Source: Holothuria scabra (lineage: Eukaryota; Echinodermata; Holothuroidea; Aspidochirotida; Holothuriidae). From it: a stretch of DNA of 64,000 nt. The DNA lies in assembly GCA_037179385.1 (NCBI GenBank), contig CM074180.1, positions 25,773,455-25,837,454 on the forward strand. The letters run 5' to 3'. Positions 41,998 through 54,177 of this stretch are shown here, piece by piece. Every line of letters starts with the position of its first letter. Positions within the stretch are counted from its first letter, which is position 1. A program made the position numbers and the translations under genes. Under the pieces are notes generated by a model. That model saw nothing but the letters and a program-made list of their open reading frames with translations. It made no database searches and was not told where the DNA came from.

Positions 41998-43577
41998 TTA
42001 AAGGCCCAATTCTCTCATCCCAAACAGTACCAATTCTCCCTAATCTTCTTACTTGGCCCCCTAAAACAATTGTTTGAAATTCACACACCAATTTCAGTTT
42101 ATTGCTTCAGGGTGAGTATTGAAACGATTGTTGTTCGTTATTCCGAAGGTTCGTTATTCCGAAGGTTCATTATTCCGAATAGAGAATGAGGCTCGTTATT
42201 CCGAAGGGTCTTTATCCCAAAGGTTTGTTTTTCCGAAGGTTTGTTATTCCGAATAGAGAACAAGATTCGTTATTCCGCAGGTTCGTTATTCCGAAAAGAG
42301 AATAAGGGTCTTTATTCCGAAGGTTCGCTATCCCGAAGGTTCGTTATTCCAAAGGTTCATTATTCCGAATTGAGAATAAGGGTCGTTATTCCGAAGGGTC
42401 GTTATTCCGAATGGAGGATTTGGACTCTTATCCCTCCAAATTTACAAGCTTCTGCGTTAGGTTAGGGGACTGGCCCTTTAAAATGGCTGTAAATCTGGTC
42501 CCACCCCTCCAAAACGTACTATCAACTGTCAGTCCGAAATGAGCTTATGTGCCCATAGGGAGATTTTCTTACCAGTGACTCTTGTTATTTGGGTATATTG
42601 GGTCGCCCATTGTTTGGCCACAAGACCCACATCCTTCTAGCGACTACAATATTTAATTTCATTTCATCCATTTTTATTTCACACCATGATCATAAATGTA
42701 TGCAAACATATCCTACATTAATTTACATCAATAAACGTGTGCTTTTTGAGTGCATTGAAACAGCACACACAAACAAAAACAAAAACTCAAACCAGGTCGG
42801 GCAGAAACATAAACGCAAACTATTTACAAACAATCAAACAGAAAATTATGTCCATTACAGTAACTAAGCTATATATACAGATATTTACAAAACTATGTAC
42901 AGAAAGTTATGTTTATTACAGTCATAAGACTATACATACAAATATTTACAAAACTATTTACAACAACATATGCACCTTACAGACCCACTCAATTACAAGT
43001 TGACCACCACACGGTCCCCCCTCACCGAAACGTCAATAAACCTAGTCGTTAATGGTGCGAAGGAAGAAGAAAAGTTGACGACAACCTCTGTTCGGAATAA
43101 CGGAAACCCTATCCTGTATTCGGAATAATGAACCTTCGGAATAACGACCCTTATTCTCTATTCGGAATAACGACCCTTCGGAATAACGACCCATACTCTA
43201 TATTCGGAATAATGACCCTGCGGAATAACGACCCTTAATCTTTATTCGGAATAACGGACCTTCGAAATAATGACCCTTATGTTTCATTCAGAATAACGAC
43301 CCTTTGGAATAACGAACCTTTGGTATAACGACCCTCATGTTTTATTCGGAATAACGAACCTTCGGAATAACGACCCTTTGGAATAATGATCAGGCCCCAT
43401 GGAAACACTCAATGTGTATATAATCAAAACACTCTCAGTACAGTTCATGCTGTGTAATATAGGCTTTGGTACTCTGCATTGTTTAAATTAGTAGTCAATC
43501 AAAGAGCTGAGCCAATTGAGAATATCTGTTAACCCCTACCAGAACTGAAGTTTGGGGCAAAAGGATTGTCTCTTTAA
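41998..43577 (+). mobile_element. Family A MITE host split by foldback FB2
   Basis: TTAAAGGCCCAATTCTCTC to GCTTCAGGGTGAGTATTGAAAC (41998-42125) is the left part. AACACTCAATGTGTATATAATC..GGCAAAAGGATTGTCTCTTTAA (about 43399-43577) is the right part. The host TTAA borders survive at both ends. Confidence 0.95.
42126..43398. mobile_element. FB2: foldback element with TTCGGAATAACG arrays
   Basis: The left arm (42126-42420) is an array of GTTATTCCGAAGG and TATTCCGAATAGAGAA units. The right arm (43089-43398) is its inverse (GGAATAACGACCCTT, TATTCGGAATAACG). ATTGAAAC at 42118-42125 and ATGGAAAC at 43399-43406 are a probable 8 bp target duplication with one mismatch. The centre (42421-43088) is AT-rich; 92- and 88-codon frames inside it are low-complexity Lys/Thr/Asn runs, not genes. 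The arm repeats are unrelated to FB1 and FB3. Confidence 0.9.
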
Positions 43578-45067
43578 GCCTGTTACAAATCTCAATCTCC
43601 TTCTTAGAAGGTTCCCTCTTGAAAGGAAGGTGTGGAGTCGTACAGCCAATACAAATCAGAATGTAGCACTTCAGGAAGATTTTGCTTTTCAATGTGAGTA
43701 AAAAATCTCTTTGCCACACAGTACAAAGTATTTTCTTACAAAATGTGACCACATTACGAGGAGACTTTTTGAAAACGTGATTCCATTAATTATTGCTTGT
43801 ATTACATTTATGTAAAGTCTTTCCTTTGCTGCTATTGTTCATGTTCTTTTTAATGGGTCACTGTTGAGGTTCCCTACATGACTGATAGGCAATGTGTGAA
43901 ATGATTGGTTTACACGATAAGGTCAAGTTAACGACCCTAAAATACTTAATCCACTCCTAGTGTAAGTTTCCTTCCTAAGGCACATTGGTTCACTGATCAC
44001 TTCCAAGTAACACATCAAATTTTTCAATGACATTAATATCGTGACTGGAATAAATCTTGGGAAAAGTTAAAGGAGAATAATGCACATTTGTTGTGCAGAA
44101 TATTAATTTATTATAAAACCAATATTTATTGACACAGAGGGATTTTTCAAAACAAGGCAGGATAGTACACTACATTTCAAGACACAAATTTTCTCATGAA
44201 TAGAAATTGAGAACTTTGTAGTTGAAGAATATGTTACTGATCCAAACAACTTTTTGTTCTCATGATAGGATGTTAAACCCTATCCAGTTATGGAGTTAGT
44301 TAAAAAATAGTGTAATGAGAATATCCTTTGCATATATGCCTATGTCATGCTATTTCCTCCTGTGAATGAGGGGTTGTGCCATATGCCCGCTGTATTGCCT
44401 GCCTGTCACAAGAGGCACATAAAGGGGAGGACATGATCATATTTGTATCATATTTAAGGGGAGAGTCATTTATCTAACTGGCCAGTACGGACAGGTGGGC
44501 AAAGGAAATACATAAATGACTTGGCAATGAACTGTCAGTTAGATAAGTGACTCGACTTTAAAACCAAGCATGAAATTGGACTATATTTGAACTTGACCTT
44601 CTGGTCTTACTGCAGCATGTCATTTAATTCCATCTAAAAACCGTTTCAAATTCACCTAAACTGTGAAAGATTCTAATGATGCAACTTATGTTATTCTTTG
44701 ACTCAGGAAACAACATGTGGATAAACTAGGAACTATAATATGGGGATTGGGGAATGGGCTCAACAAAGGGTTATCTGAAACTAGCTTTAACAGTTTAAAC
44801 CAAATGTGACGGCAGAGAAAAGTGTGTGAAGCATGCAAAAACTTTTGTTATTTAGGAACAAAATGTTTGGAAATTATGACTGCATGTTTTACATCAACTG
44901 CAAAATATATCGACTAGCATTGAGAAGGGCATCTGATATGATGTCCCCCATCAAAAAATATTGTGGGGGTCATGTCCCCATTCTCATTCTCTCCCCCCCC
45001 CCTCTCATAATTGCCACACATGCTTTGAATGTATGTTTTGAGGAGATGGCTATGTTTGGGGTATAAA
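43578..45067. other. Unassigned DNA, no gene recognised
   Basis: No recurring repeats. Frames at 43495-43752 (-) and 44833-45066 (+) lack domains; the first partly overlaps the A right end. A poly-C run lies at about 44993-45001. Confidence 0.4.
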
Positions 45068-45296
45068 TTCAGAAGTCACCCCAACTTGAATTAATGTAGT
45101 AGACTACTAGACTTTATCATGATTGGCTGCATGTTGAGGAGCATGTGACTATATTTTTTATCCACAGTTGTGACATTTACCAGCAGTTACTGCTTGGTTA
45201 ACCTTGAAAAATTGCTCTTCTGGAATCGTAAAGTAATATGAAAGGTGCTTCGAAGGCAGACTTTGTGAGATTTAGCTGTTACTTTAAATAAGTATG
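45068..45296 (+). repeat. Family C-like MITE copy, diverged
   Basis: AGAAGTCACCCCAACTTGAATTAATG, GACTACTAGACTT, GTGACATTTACCAGCAGTTACTG and TTTGTGAGATTTAGCTGTTACTTTAA follow the order of the copy at 797-1030. Confidence 0.6.
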
Positions 45297-45313
45297 GGGA
45301 AAATACTCTTTCC

Positions 45314-45920
45314 CTTGAGGGGCCATTCCTCTCACCCCAAACTCCAGTCTTTGTAGTAGCCTACAGGAATTCTTTATTGGCTCTGCTTTTTGATTGACAG
45401 CTAGTTCAAAGAGCTGCAGAGTACCAACGCTCATACTTCACAGCATGTATTGTACTGAGAGTGTTTTAATTACAAACTGGGGTCATGTTTATGCACCCTG
45501 AAGCAATAAACTGATATTGTATGTGGGTGAGGATAAATTTTAAAGGCACATTTTCATCCTCCCAAACAGTTCCAATTCTCTCAACCTGCTTACTTCTAGC
45601 CCCTCCCACATTTATCTAAATCTCATCTTTATCCTGACACAATCCTAGTTTATTGCTTCATGGCTTGTCCCAGTGGCCATACAAGTCCATAATGTGTAAT
45701 CAAGACACTCTCAGTGCCCATGCTGTGTAATTTAGCTATGATGCATTATTTGAATGTGATGCCAATCAAAGAGCTGTACCCATTGAGAGTTTTGATATAT
45801 GCATACTGAAACTGTAGTTTAGGGTGATGAATGACTGCCTTTACACAGTTGGAGGAAGGCTTAAGTAAGTATAGGTTAAGAGAATTGGAACTGTTTGGGG
45901 TGAGAGGATCAGGCCTTTAA
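45314..45920 (-). mobile_element. Family A MITE, minus-strand, split by an A2 copy
   Basis: The left part (45314-45539) reads GGGGCCATTCCTCTCACCCC..GCTCTGCTTTTTGATTGACAG..GCAATAAACTGA..GTGAGGATAAATTT. The right part (45845-45920) resumes CAGTTGGAGGAAGGCTTAAG..GTTTGGGGTGAGAGGATCAGGCC and ends in TTTAA. The A2 element sits exactly between. Confidence 0.93.
45540..45844 (+). mobile_element. Family A2 MITE, copy 2, nested in A
   Basis: TTAAAGGCACATTTTCATCC begins at the TTAA 45540-45543. The interior is about as close to 15513-15817 as two copies of a young subfamily (TTCATGGCTTGTCCCAGTGGCC, AGCTATGATGCATTATTTGAATG). The right TTAA has become TTAC. A MITE inserted in its own relative gives the order A before A2. 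Confidence 0.93.
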
Positions 45921-46124
45921 TGTTGGGATTGAATACTGTAATAAAGAAGATGGCTATTTTTTTTATATGACATGATGATACATTGTTTTTGCTACATTCC
46001 CTTTAAATACTAGTGTACTTTTAATATGGAAAGTAATTTTAATGGGAGGGAAGAAAACCTCTAGATCAGCACTTTCACATTAAAATTAGACATCCTCAAA
46101 CTAACAAAAAAAAAAAAAAAAAAA

Positions 46125-46341
46125 AAAGGAAGTAAAGTGGATCAAATCTTGGGATGGACACAAAGAACTGACAACAATAACTGAATTGTACCACTAAATC
46201 AGATGCTTCATCAGCACCTTCCACATCTAATCTATTAATAGAATTTTGCCACGTCAAAAATGACTCCAAAAATAAAATTATTTCCTTGACTTGACTATAA
46301 GTGGGTGCAAACTGCCATCTAATGTTTTTTACAATGCACAC
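46125..46341 (-). CDS. Possible exon or transposon ORF remnant, unidentified
   Basis: On the minus strand a frame reads IRWQFAPTYSQVKEIILFLE, then SFLTWQNSINRLDVEG and FVSIPRFDPLYF before running into the poly-A/T tract. Composition is protein-like over about 65 residues. The IRWQFAPTY stretch weakly recalls integrase-type phrases of LTR elements, but I cannot confirm that. Splice borders are poor. Confidence 0.2.
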
Positions 46342-49300
46342 CTAGTTGAATCTGGAAGTTGCTATGGCAACAACTAGATAAACAGTCTAATGTCCAATAA
46401 TTCAATGATATGACGTAATTGAGTTCTTCCATGTAATTCATTCTATGAATTAGCTGTAGGATATAGCTATAGGTATTCCCTTCCCTTCAGAGGATGCTAT
46501 TACAGCACAAAGTTGAGAAAGTAAATGGAACAAAAGGCAAAAAAAAAAAATCTCCACAGCAACTTGAACCAGCATATGCTGTAGGAAGCCTCAATAACAT
46601 GCAGGAGGGGGAGGGGCAACCACAGTCCCTATGTTGGGTAGTTCACAGAGCAATAAACCATTGACCTATGACTTAACTGATGATTTAAATGCTAACGTCA
46701 GTCTATCCTTTCTATGATTGCAACTGTTCACAATGACTGTCCTCGTTCAGTGGTCTAAAGACTAATGAGGGCGACATGTAACAATTCTGTACTAATTTGA
46801 ACAAATAGGAGTTGCCTCAAAGCTATTTTTGTTTGGTGTAACTGATATGTGCAGAAGTACATGGCTATATTTATGATAGACAACAACAAGTAAGACCCAA
46901 GTTAAAACAACTTTAACATAAACCAAATTTTCAACTTTTCACATGATTTTCTTTTCAGCTGAAGGAAAACTACAGAATGCACTTGTACACACTTTGAACA
47001 ACACTGAGAAAACCAACATCAAGAACAATAGCCTACAAAAGCTGAATAAGTGGGCAACAAAACAGGAATTGGTTTGATCAAACTGCTTTTTGGTAATATT
47101 TCCCATTTATCCTATAAAACTGATATTCTGTGTGTCATATGGTCACTACTGTAAACGATACCTATTAAAATTTCTTATGCCCATGTTAAGAAACTAACAA
47201 CTTCCTTAATAGAAAAAAAAAAAACAATCTTTAATAGGGTATTGGATTTCAGATTTCAGGATTTCCTCTAACCACAAGAATAAACATTTATACTTATATG
47301 AAGTAAAGGTAGGGGGTATTGATTTATTGAGGTGATTGACACCAAGCATGTCATATAAACAATAGTTATATTTGTAGACCCTGCCATGACAATAGCAAAA
47401 TCCAGAAATAATAGTTTGGGACTTGTTTTTCTCTGCGACAAATGACTAATTATGACCACAAACCGAGGAAAGCAAGAAAAAGTGTAAAATAAAAATTGTT
47501 TTTCCACTAATTAGAAAAACAATCATATTTTACAACAAAACCATAATAAATCTGAACTTTGTTAATGAAACTATAACTTTCAAAGTTCTGTGGTTTAAAT
47601 TTTTACAACAGCAAATGTTAACCTCCTCAAAAGTTATGAGAAAAAGGATTAATGAACTTCTGTGTAATGACAATTAACTATCAAAGCGTCAATGTTTTCA
47701 TCCACCTTCCACGTTGGCATGACGTGTCATTGAAACAAAAAGTTCATGAAAACAGAATGCGTTAGGAGGTACTCAATGAAAATAGGAAACAAAAAACAAA
47801 AGAAATTCACAGGCTGGGATAAAACGCAGCTTCATCTTGGCAGTTTCATTATCCTGTCTGACAACAAAGAATTTAATTGATGGGAAAGTATGGTACTACT
47901 AGTCACAGTTGACAAAGGAAAATAGTTTGATATCTATTGCAAAGCAGCTCTGTGTCATAAGTTCATGTGATGGCAACATTGCTTTATGCAGGCAAGAAAC
48001 ACAAACCGAACTTAATAGAAAAATTTGCAGTCCCACCGTTTGGATTTTACAGGTTTTATTGCAGTATTAGTATATGAATGTGTTTTGATTTACTTGGTCT
48101 ATTGGAATAATATTCACTTCTGATATGGGTGGCTGGCTTTGAATCTCCGTCAAGTCATACCAAAGACTTGAAAAATGGAAGCTACTGTTATCAAAGATAA
48201 AAAAAACTGTTCCATGCAAGTGGAATGTATTGAAGAACAGTGTTTGTAAGATTTGCCATGTTTTGAAATCACACATAGTTATATTACTGAAGATATCAGT
48301 TTACCTATTCTCCCCTCCCCCTCCCCCATGAAACAACTGAACAGTGATCAGCACTTCCACCCCATCTGCTAGTTTGGCCTCGATGAGGAGTGACTTCAGA
48401 ATTTTAAGTTTGATATCTATGCTTGTATTATACCTTTGACTGCCATTGCGCATGACACCCTTTGCGTAGATTAGGGAAAACATTCCATGGCCCACAGCTG
48501 GAAAATAAGGCTGTGAGCACTGCTAATTAAACCATAAGGTTCAAGAGTTAAGGTGTACAAGCTTTGTTCAAATTAAAAACAGTTGTTCCATGTACATGGG
48601 ACACATGAGATGCAACAATATTTTGCTGTAAACATCCCATGAGCGAAATAGACACACTAAATTGCATCATCAATAAAAGATGTGACAAGTTCAACCCATG
48701 TATTGACGCTGGTTAGGGCTTATTCCAATTTTTACAAATCATGAATGCTGTTCCTTAGAATAAGGTGAAAGAGAAGAGTATGCAAAAAATCAACATGATA
48801 TTCGACACATTTAGAATTAGGTGCTGTTCCTTAGAATTGAGTGAAAGAGAAGAATATCCAAAATAGCTACATGATCAAGGCATGTATAGCTTATAACATT
48901 AACACATTTATACTAACACATTCAGAATGCATGTTATAAGTGTTACAATAGAGTGCAATCTATTTTCTTTTGTTTTTTCTGAGATGGGGAAAATGCACCT
49001 GGTAACTGACAAGTAAGAAATTTGTCTAGACTAAATGTGTGGCTCCTAAACTGACATCATACTGCTGATCTGCTGGGAGCTTTCTACATACACCTCAATA
49101 ACTGTAAACTATTTGTTACTACCATTCAACGAGTATTAATGCCATATGGGTTTTACACCGACTTCTCAATGTTGAAGTTGCCAGAGCCCATCATTGTCAA
49201 TTAATCATACATAAATTGAAGAGAATTAGGATAAAAAATAATAAAATACTCAGTTTCATACAAGTTTTAATTAAATCTGCCAATGAACAGATTAAAATGC

Positions 49301-50261
49301 ATTCTTCTTTAACAGTATGATTTTTTTTGTGCATACTTTGGACAATATGGAAAACTCCCCAATTATCGCATTTACAAAGAAAGTGGCACAGCTGATCAGC
49401 TCCCAGGCAGGGGTTCAGACTCTCCAGTTTAATGTCAAGCAATCCAGTCAAAGGTTATTGTAATCACGCCTATCATAAGCCATGCATGTTTGTTTGTATG
49501 AGATTTAACAACGTTGAGTAAGAGGCAAAGTTTTAGAAGAACACGTATCCTAGTCTGTTTGCTTTTGGAATACTCTGCTGATGATAATGTGGAAACAATA
49601 TACTATACAGTAGTGCTATTTTGGATGACCAAAAATTTTTTTTAGGGAAATTACCCACATCTTTGAAATCATGATTTATAGACTGAAAATGATAGGCAAC
49701 ATAAAGTATTGGAAAATTGGACCCTTCCATTTTCGAGAAGAAAGCTTCCCATGGTGGAAAAATTTTTGCTTTTTGCTGTGTACTACTTTAAACACCCAAA
49801 CTTTCAAATGATGCTGCTTCATTTTACACAAAGCTCTTCAGACATGTTCTGCATAGAATTTTTGAAAACAAAGGCTCTGAGAAGCCTTTGGTTAAACTGA
49901 AAAATGTTATTTTGATAACTGCTATTTTCTGCCTCGGTCATGTAGATTATTTCCCTTTGTAAAAGGAAATTTTGAATCTATTAACACATGCAGAAAATAT
50001 CAAAAGAATAGCCATATTTGTAGACACCGAATGACAGATTACTTGACTTTAGCACCGACAGGTTATAAACAGCCCAAAGCATATTTGGTTTTATCATATT
50101 TTTTTTAAAGATGTTAGGGTTGGAGGGGCACTAAACTGTAAGTGCGGACATCAAATAGAACTTTCTGCCCGATTTACTGCCCAAAAGTCAGGTTTTAAAC
50201 TGTTTAGTGGTAGGTCATTTCAGTATTCAGGCCTTTTTCACGTAATGAATAATGTAGCCTT

Positions 50262-50420
50262 TACAACCTTTCAAATTGCACCTTATAGGGGCCTTGAAGC
50301 TAATTTTTGCCCCCTGAACACACCTGGAACTTTGGTCAAGGGTACCATTAATTTGGACTTTGGGTCCAGCAGTAAAAAAAATAACCCACCCTTTTTTGAG
50401 TTTCTGGCAGGATCCCTGCT
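50262..50420 (+). repeat. Family F dispersed repeat, copy 2
   Basis: It aligns with 25700-25860: GCACCTTATAGGGGCCTTGAAG, TTTTTGCCCCCTGAACACACCTGG, ATTTGGACTTTGGGTCCAGCAGTAA and GGCAGGATCCCTG. The overlapping 75-codon frame is not conserved in the other copy. Confidence 0.75.
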
Positions 50421-51431
50421 TACTTCTGAGATACCATACACTTGCTCATTGACAAAAATACTGTATGACTGACATTCTGCGGAACGCCTCTGACTTCATT
50501 TATTTTGAGTTTGAATCCCAAACATGTCACATGCGGTCTCATTTTGTTTAATACAATACCTCATGTAATTGCCAAACAATACAACAAAATTAATGGACAA
50601 GTCAGGTACATTATTTATAAACAAACCAAACGGAGGATTGAAGGTTGGTAATACTTTTCCCAGCAGGAACAAAAGTTTTGATTACAGAGTGTCACTGATT
50701 AATAATCAATTCTATCCCCATGTTGTGAGAAAAAGCAGAGAAGCAGCAATAACACCTGCTGTTGGTTCATTTTGAAGACTTGATATGATATCTGTCTGTC
50801 TGCCTCTACAGAGATGGTAGTCTCTTCTCTGCTCAACCTGACGGAGTAGAGATAACCAGCCAGTGAGCCACGACTGGAAGAAAGGCAGAGTGGATGGTAA
50901 GACATAACCCAACTGGTTAGAAACTGAGTTACAAAACCTCGTCTAAGTAACTCACCAATTCAGCCAAACCCCACCTCAGCCATATTTATGAATACATCTC
51001 CATTGGAAAATTCTTTCCCTTTAAACTAGGCTTCATGACCTGGGCAATAGCACCATAATGTGGCCGATCTTTTCACGATAGAAAACTACAAACAGCAAAC
51101 TGACCTTGGTGTTTCAACCAGCTGTTCAGAGCACGAACAAAGACTAGGGGTGTCATCTTACTGCTGAAAATATCAACAAATAATCCCTGTTTGTAATTAT
51201 TAAAATGCTTTACATTAACTTTGCAACCTGAAGTACCTATTTCATACATTTTTTTGTCCTAAATACCAACAATTTCACAAATTGGTCTGAATACTTTTAA
51301 TTCTCCTCCTGCATTATGAATTTTGGTGCATAACTCCACTAAATCTGAACCGATTTTCATGATTCAAAGTTCATCATCTAATTACTAATTTAGTCACTGA
51401 GCTCTATTCCAGTCACATTACACATGGAAAT

Positions 51432-51710
51432 TGACCGCGTGTTTGGTCTGATGGTAAGAGCATCCGCCCCTCACGCAGAGGCCCTGGTTCGCTTACCAGG
51501 TCAAGTCATACCAAAGACTCTAAAAATGGAACCTACTGCCGTTGTGCATGATGCTCTGCACAAGCAACTGAGTATAGGGAAAACAAGCCAGTGAGCCACA
51601 ACGAAAAAAGGTTGTGGCCGGCTTGACTTGAACCATTAGGTTGGAAACTCGGCCAGCTTGACTTGAACCATTAGGTTGGAAACTGGGCCGTAAAACTCTA
51701 TCAAACTAAC
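51432..51710 (+). mobile_element. tRNA-derived SINE, complete, 13-bp target duplication
   Basis: TACACATGGAAAT at 51419-51431 and 51711-51723 is an exact 13 bp target duplication. The element starts GACCGCGTGTTTGGTCTGATGG (A-box region) with GGTTCGCTTACC (B-box region), as in a tRNA-like head for RNA polymerase III. A body shared with the copy at 12718-13539 (CATACCAAAGACTC, GTGAGCCACAACG) follows, then a short ACTAAC tail. A 35 bp unit (GGCCGGCTTGACTTGAACCA...) is repeated at 51616-51650 and 51651-51685. The missing A-tail suggests it was copied by a LINE with a short-repeat tail, such as the CR1-like element here; that link is inference. Confidence 0.93.
51616..51685 (+). repeat. 35-bp tandem duplication inside the SINE
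   Basis: Two units, 51616-51650 and 51651-51685, differ by one base near the start (GGCCGGCTTG and GGCCAGCTTG). The other SINE copies of the window show one unit only. Confidence 0.9.
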
Positions 51711-51723
51711 TACACATGGAAAT

Positions 51724-52635
51724 ACAAATCAATCCGCAGAAATCTTTTGTAGGCGAATGGCCAGTATTTTAAGATTAACCCCAAAATGATATATGTCACT
51801 TTACTGCTGGATTCAGAAATCAAGGTCAAAGTTGAAATGTCCACTATTAAAGGGGCAGAATTTTTTAACTTTTACCTTTATCTTTATTAATTGAGGTACA
51901 TTTAAGATACAGCATCAGTTTAATTGGTTGATAATGGTGCAGGCAGAGCAGACCATAGGCAGGTCTGTCCTTTTCAGAGAAGACAGCTCTGACAAAGCAT
52001 TATGGGAAATTTGTGATGTCATCACAACACATTAATTTCAGATGGCATTGGTTTTATTATGATATTGACATCATTCTATGGGATATTAAACAAATTTCAA
52101 TACCCAATAAGTGGGACATAGCTTTTAAGCTAGATCTACATGGGAGAATATTAAAAAATTCCAATACTATACCATCAATCAACTTTCAAGTTCACAAAGA
52201 AGGACCTCAAATGTTAAGAAAAACTACAGAAATATGAATACAAAACATTCTGTGACTTTATACAAACTGTCCTGGTATCTTCATTTTTTTTAAAAAATAC
52301 AGTAGCCAGTTTTTAAATTGGGATATTTCAAGTTAAGAATAGCATAATTAATGATTGTTTAATACTGGATTTGGAAGATGTAAAAAAGAATATCTTTCTT
52401 CGTCCATAAAATCTAGTAAAACCACTGGAATATGCTCTGAAGATATGGTACCATAAGTGAAAAGATTAACACCATTCCTGATACAGGAAATACCATATAT
52501 ATGACCTTTGCCAAAATTTTTTGTAATATTTATATTGAGCCAAGATTTAGTAAAATGAATTATATTATTATTACTCAATGAAATCAGCAAGCCCTACAGA
52601 GACTAGCCCTACTCATCCTCTGAGGCACTCAAGGA
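51724..52635. other. Unassigned DNA with opposed open frames
   Basis: A minus-strand frame (52348-52590) ends with SSEHIPVVLLDFMDEERYSF and ten more residues and is protein-like, without recognisable domain or clear splice borders. A plus-strand frame (52013-52237) is Ile/Lys-rich as expected from AT-rich DNA. Neither is called. Confidence 0.3.
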
Positions 52636-52735
52636 AGTGTGAATTTTCACTCTTTTGGGAGTGAATGTCACTCTTCTTGGAGTGAACTACCACTCTGATA
52701 AAATGAACTGACACCTTTCACTCTATGAGAAAGTG
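52636..52735 (+). repeat. 22-bp imperfect tandem repeats with GAGTGAA palindromes
   Basis: TTCACTC..TTGGGAGTGAATG, TCACTCTTCTTGGAGTGAACTA and CCACTCTGATAAAATGAACTGA follow each other at about 22 bp. Each unit holds inverted CACTC/GAGTG words, so each could form a small hairpin. Confidence 0.7.
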
Positions 52736-53540
52736 ACTTAAAGACCCAGTTCTCTCACCCCAAATAATACAAATTCGCCTTACCTTCTTACTGAAACCCC
52801 TCCCACAATTGTCTGAAATTAATCCTCATCCAGATCAAATTTCTCAGTTTATTGCTACAAGGTGAGTATAGACAAACTCAAATGTATATAATCAAAAACA
52901 CTCTCAGTACCGTTCATGCTGTGTAAAATTATGGGCGGCCATCAGGGCAAAAAAGACAACACCGCGAAACAGAAAAGTTAAAACCCAAAAGGAAAAAACA
53001 ACGCCGGAGGGAACATTCAAACGTCTAAAGAAAAAGACAAACGTCAAAAGGGGAAGACAAACCCCGAAAGGAAAAGACATAGGCAAAAGGAAAAGTTAAA
53101 ACCCAAAAGGAAAAGACTAACGTAAAAGTGGAAAACAACAAACGCCAAAAGGAGAAGACAACGCCGAAAGGAAAGGACAACGCCGGAAGGAAAGGTCAAA
53201 CGCCAGAAGGAAAAGATAAACAGGCAAAAAATACAACACAGTAAAACGGGAAAGTGAACGTTAAAAGGAAAAGACAATGTCAAAAGAAAAGACAAAGTCA
53301 AAAGGAAAGGACAATCACAGAAAAAAAAACCACAAACGCCGAAAGGAAAATACACGAGACAAAAGGAAATGACAACCGTGTAGAAAATAAACCAAAGTCA
53401 AAGGAAAAGGCAAAAGTGAAGTGGAAACGATCGAATAACATAATGTGACAAAGACAACGAGCAAAGGAAAAGACAAAGTAACGTCAAAAGGACAAGAGAA
53501 CATCAAATGGAGAAGAGAGAGTGAGTACTAACCACTGACT

Positions 53541-54175
53541 TCCTATATACATAGGCAGAGCATGTAACGCGTATGTCCTATCTGTAGAATGTCGCCACCG
53601 ACTGGGATAAAAAAGGGCACCAAGATAGCCGCCGTGAATCTATAATTGGTATGATTTGAAGACAACTCTGTAATATTTTAAACAGATGTTTAACTTGAAT
53701 GGGAAACAATATCATTTTCCTGCAGTACATGTAGTGATATTGACCTACCTTGCGTTATTCCAAAAATATTTCAAATTTCTTGCAAAATCTGTTGATTCTA
53801 ACTACTTTAGCAAGGCTGAACTTTCACACACAAAACCATAGCAGACAGCCATCTCGCTACGCCTATACTCACACGTACCCGGCGGGACTTTCTAACTTGC
53901 AGTATACTCTGTCCACGTACGGACTTATATACATGGACAGAGCATGTAACGTGTCCTATCCGTAGATGGTCGCCACCGACTGGACAAATAGGCGCACCAA
54001 GATGGCCGCCATGAGGCTATAATTTGTGTGATTTGACGACGACGCTGTGATATTTAAAACAAAATTTAAACTTGAATGAGGAAAAATATCATATTCCTGC
54101 AAAAGGTGAAGTGATTTTCACCTAACCTTGCCATATTTCAAAAATATTTCAACTTTCTTGCAAAATCTGATTTTA
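53541..54175 (+). repeat. FB3 centre: ~255-bp direct duplication
   Basis: 53541-53797 and 53924-54175 share ATATACAT(A/G)G..CAGAGCATGTAACG, GTCGCCACCGACTGG, GCACCAAGATGGCCGCC (second copy; one change in the first), ATATCAT..TTCCTGCA and AAAAATATTTCAA.TTTCTTGCAAAATCTG. The CpG-bearing CACCAAGATGGCCGCCATGAGG looks like a start-codon context. This could be a captured host promoter or first exon, or a promoter of the element itself. No long frame follows either ATG. Confidence 0.8.
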
Positions 54176-54177
54176 AT

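Larger units (their letters stand above)
45921..51418. other. Long stretch without recognised genes
   Basis: It contains a 23-base poly-A at about 46105-46127, a SINE body scrap near 48146-48180 (GTCAAGTCATACCAAAGACTTGAAAAATGGAA), and the F repeat at 50262-50420. Several 60-84 codon frames (49197-49451 -, 50699-50912 -) have no domain or good splice borders. Confidence 0.4.

Noticed and set aside
42589..43003. Two overlapping open frames of 88-92 codons in the FB2 centre
   Set aside because: Low-complexity Lys/Thr/Asn/Tyr sequence from AT-rich DNA with internal near-repeats; no transposase motif.
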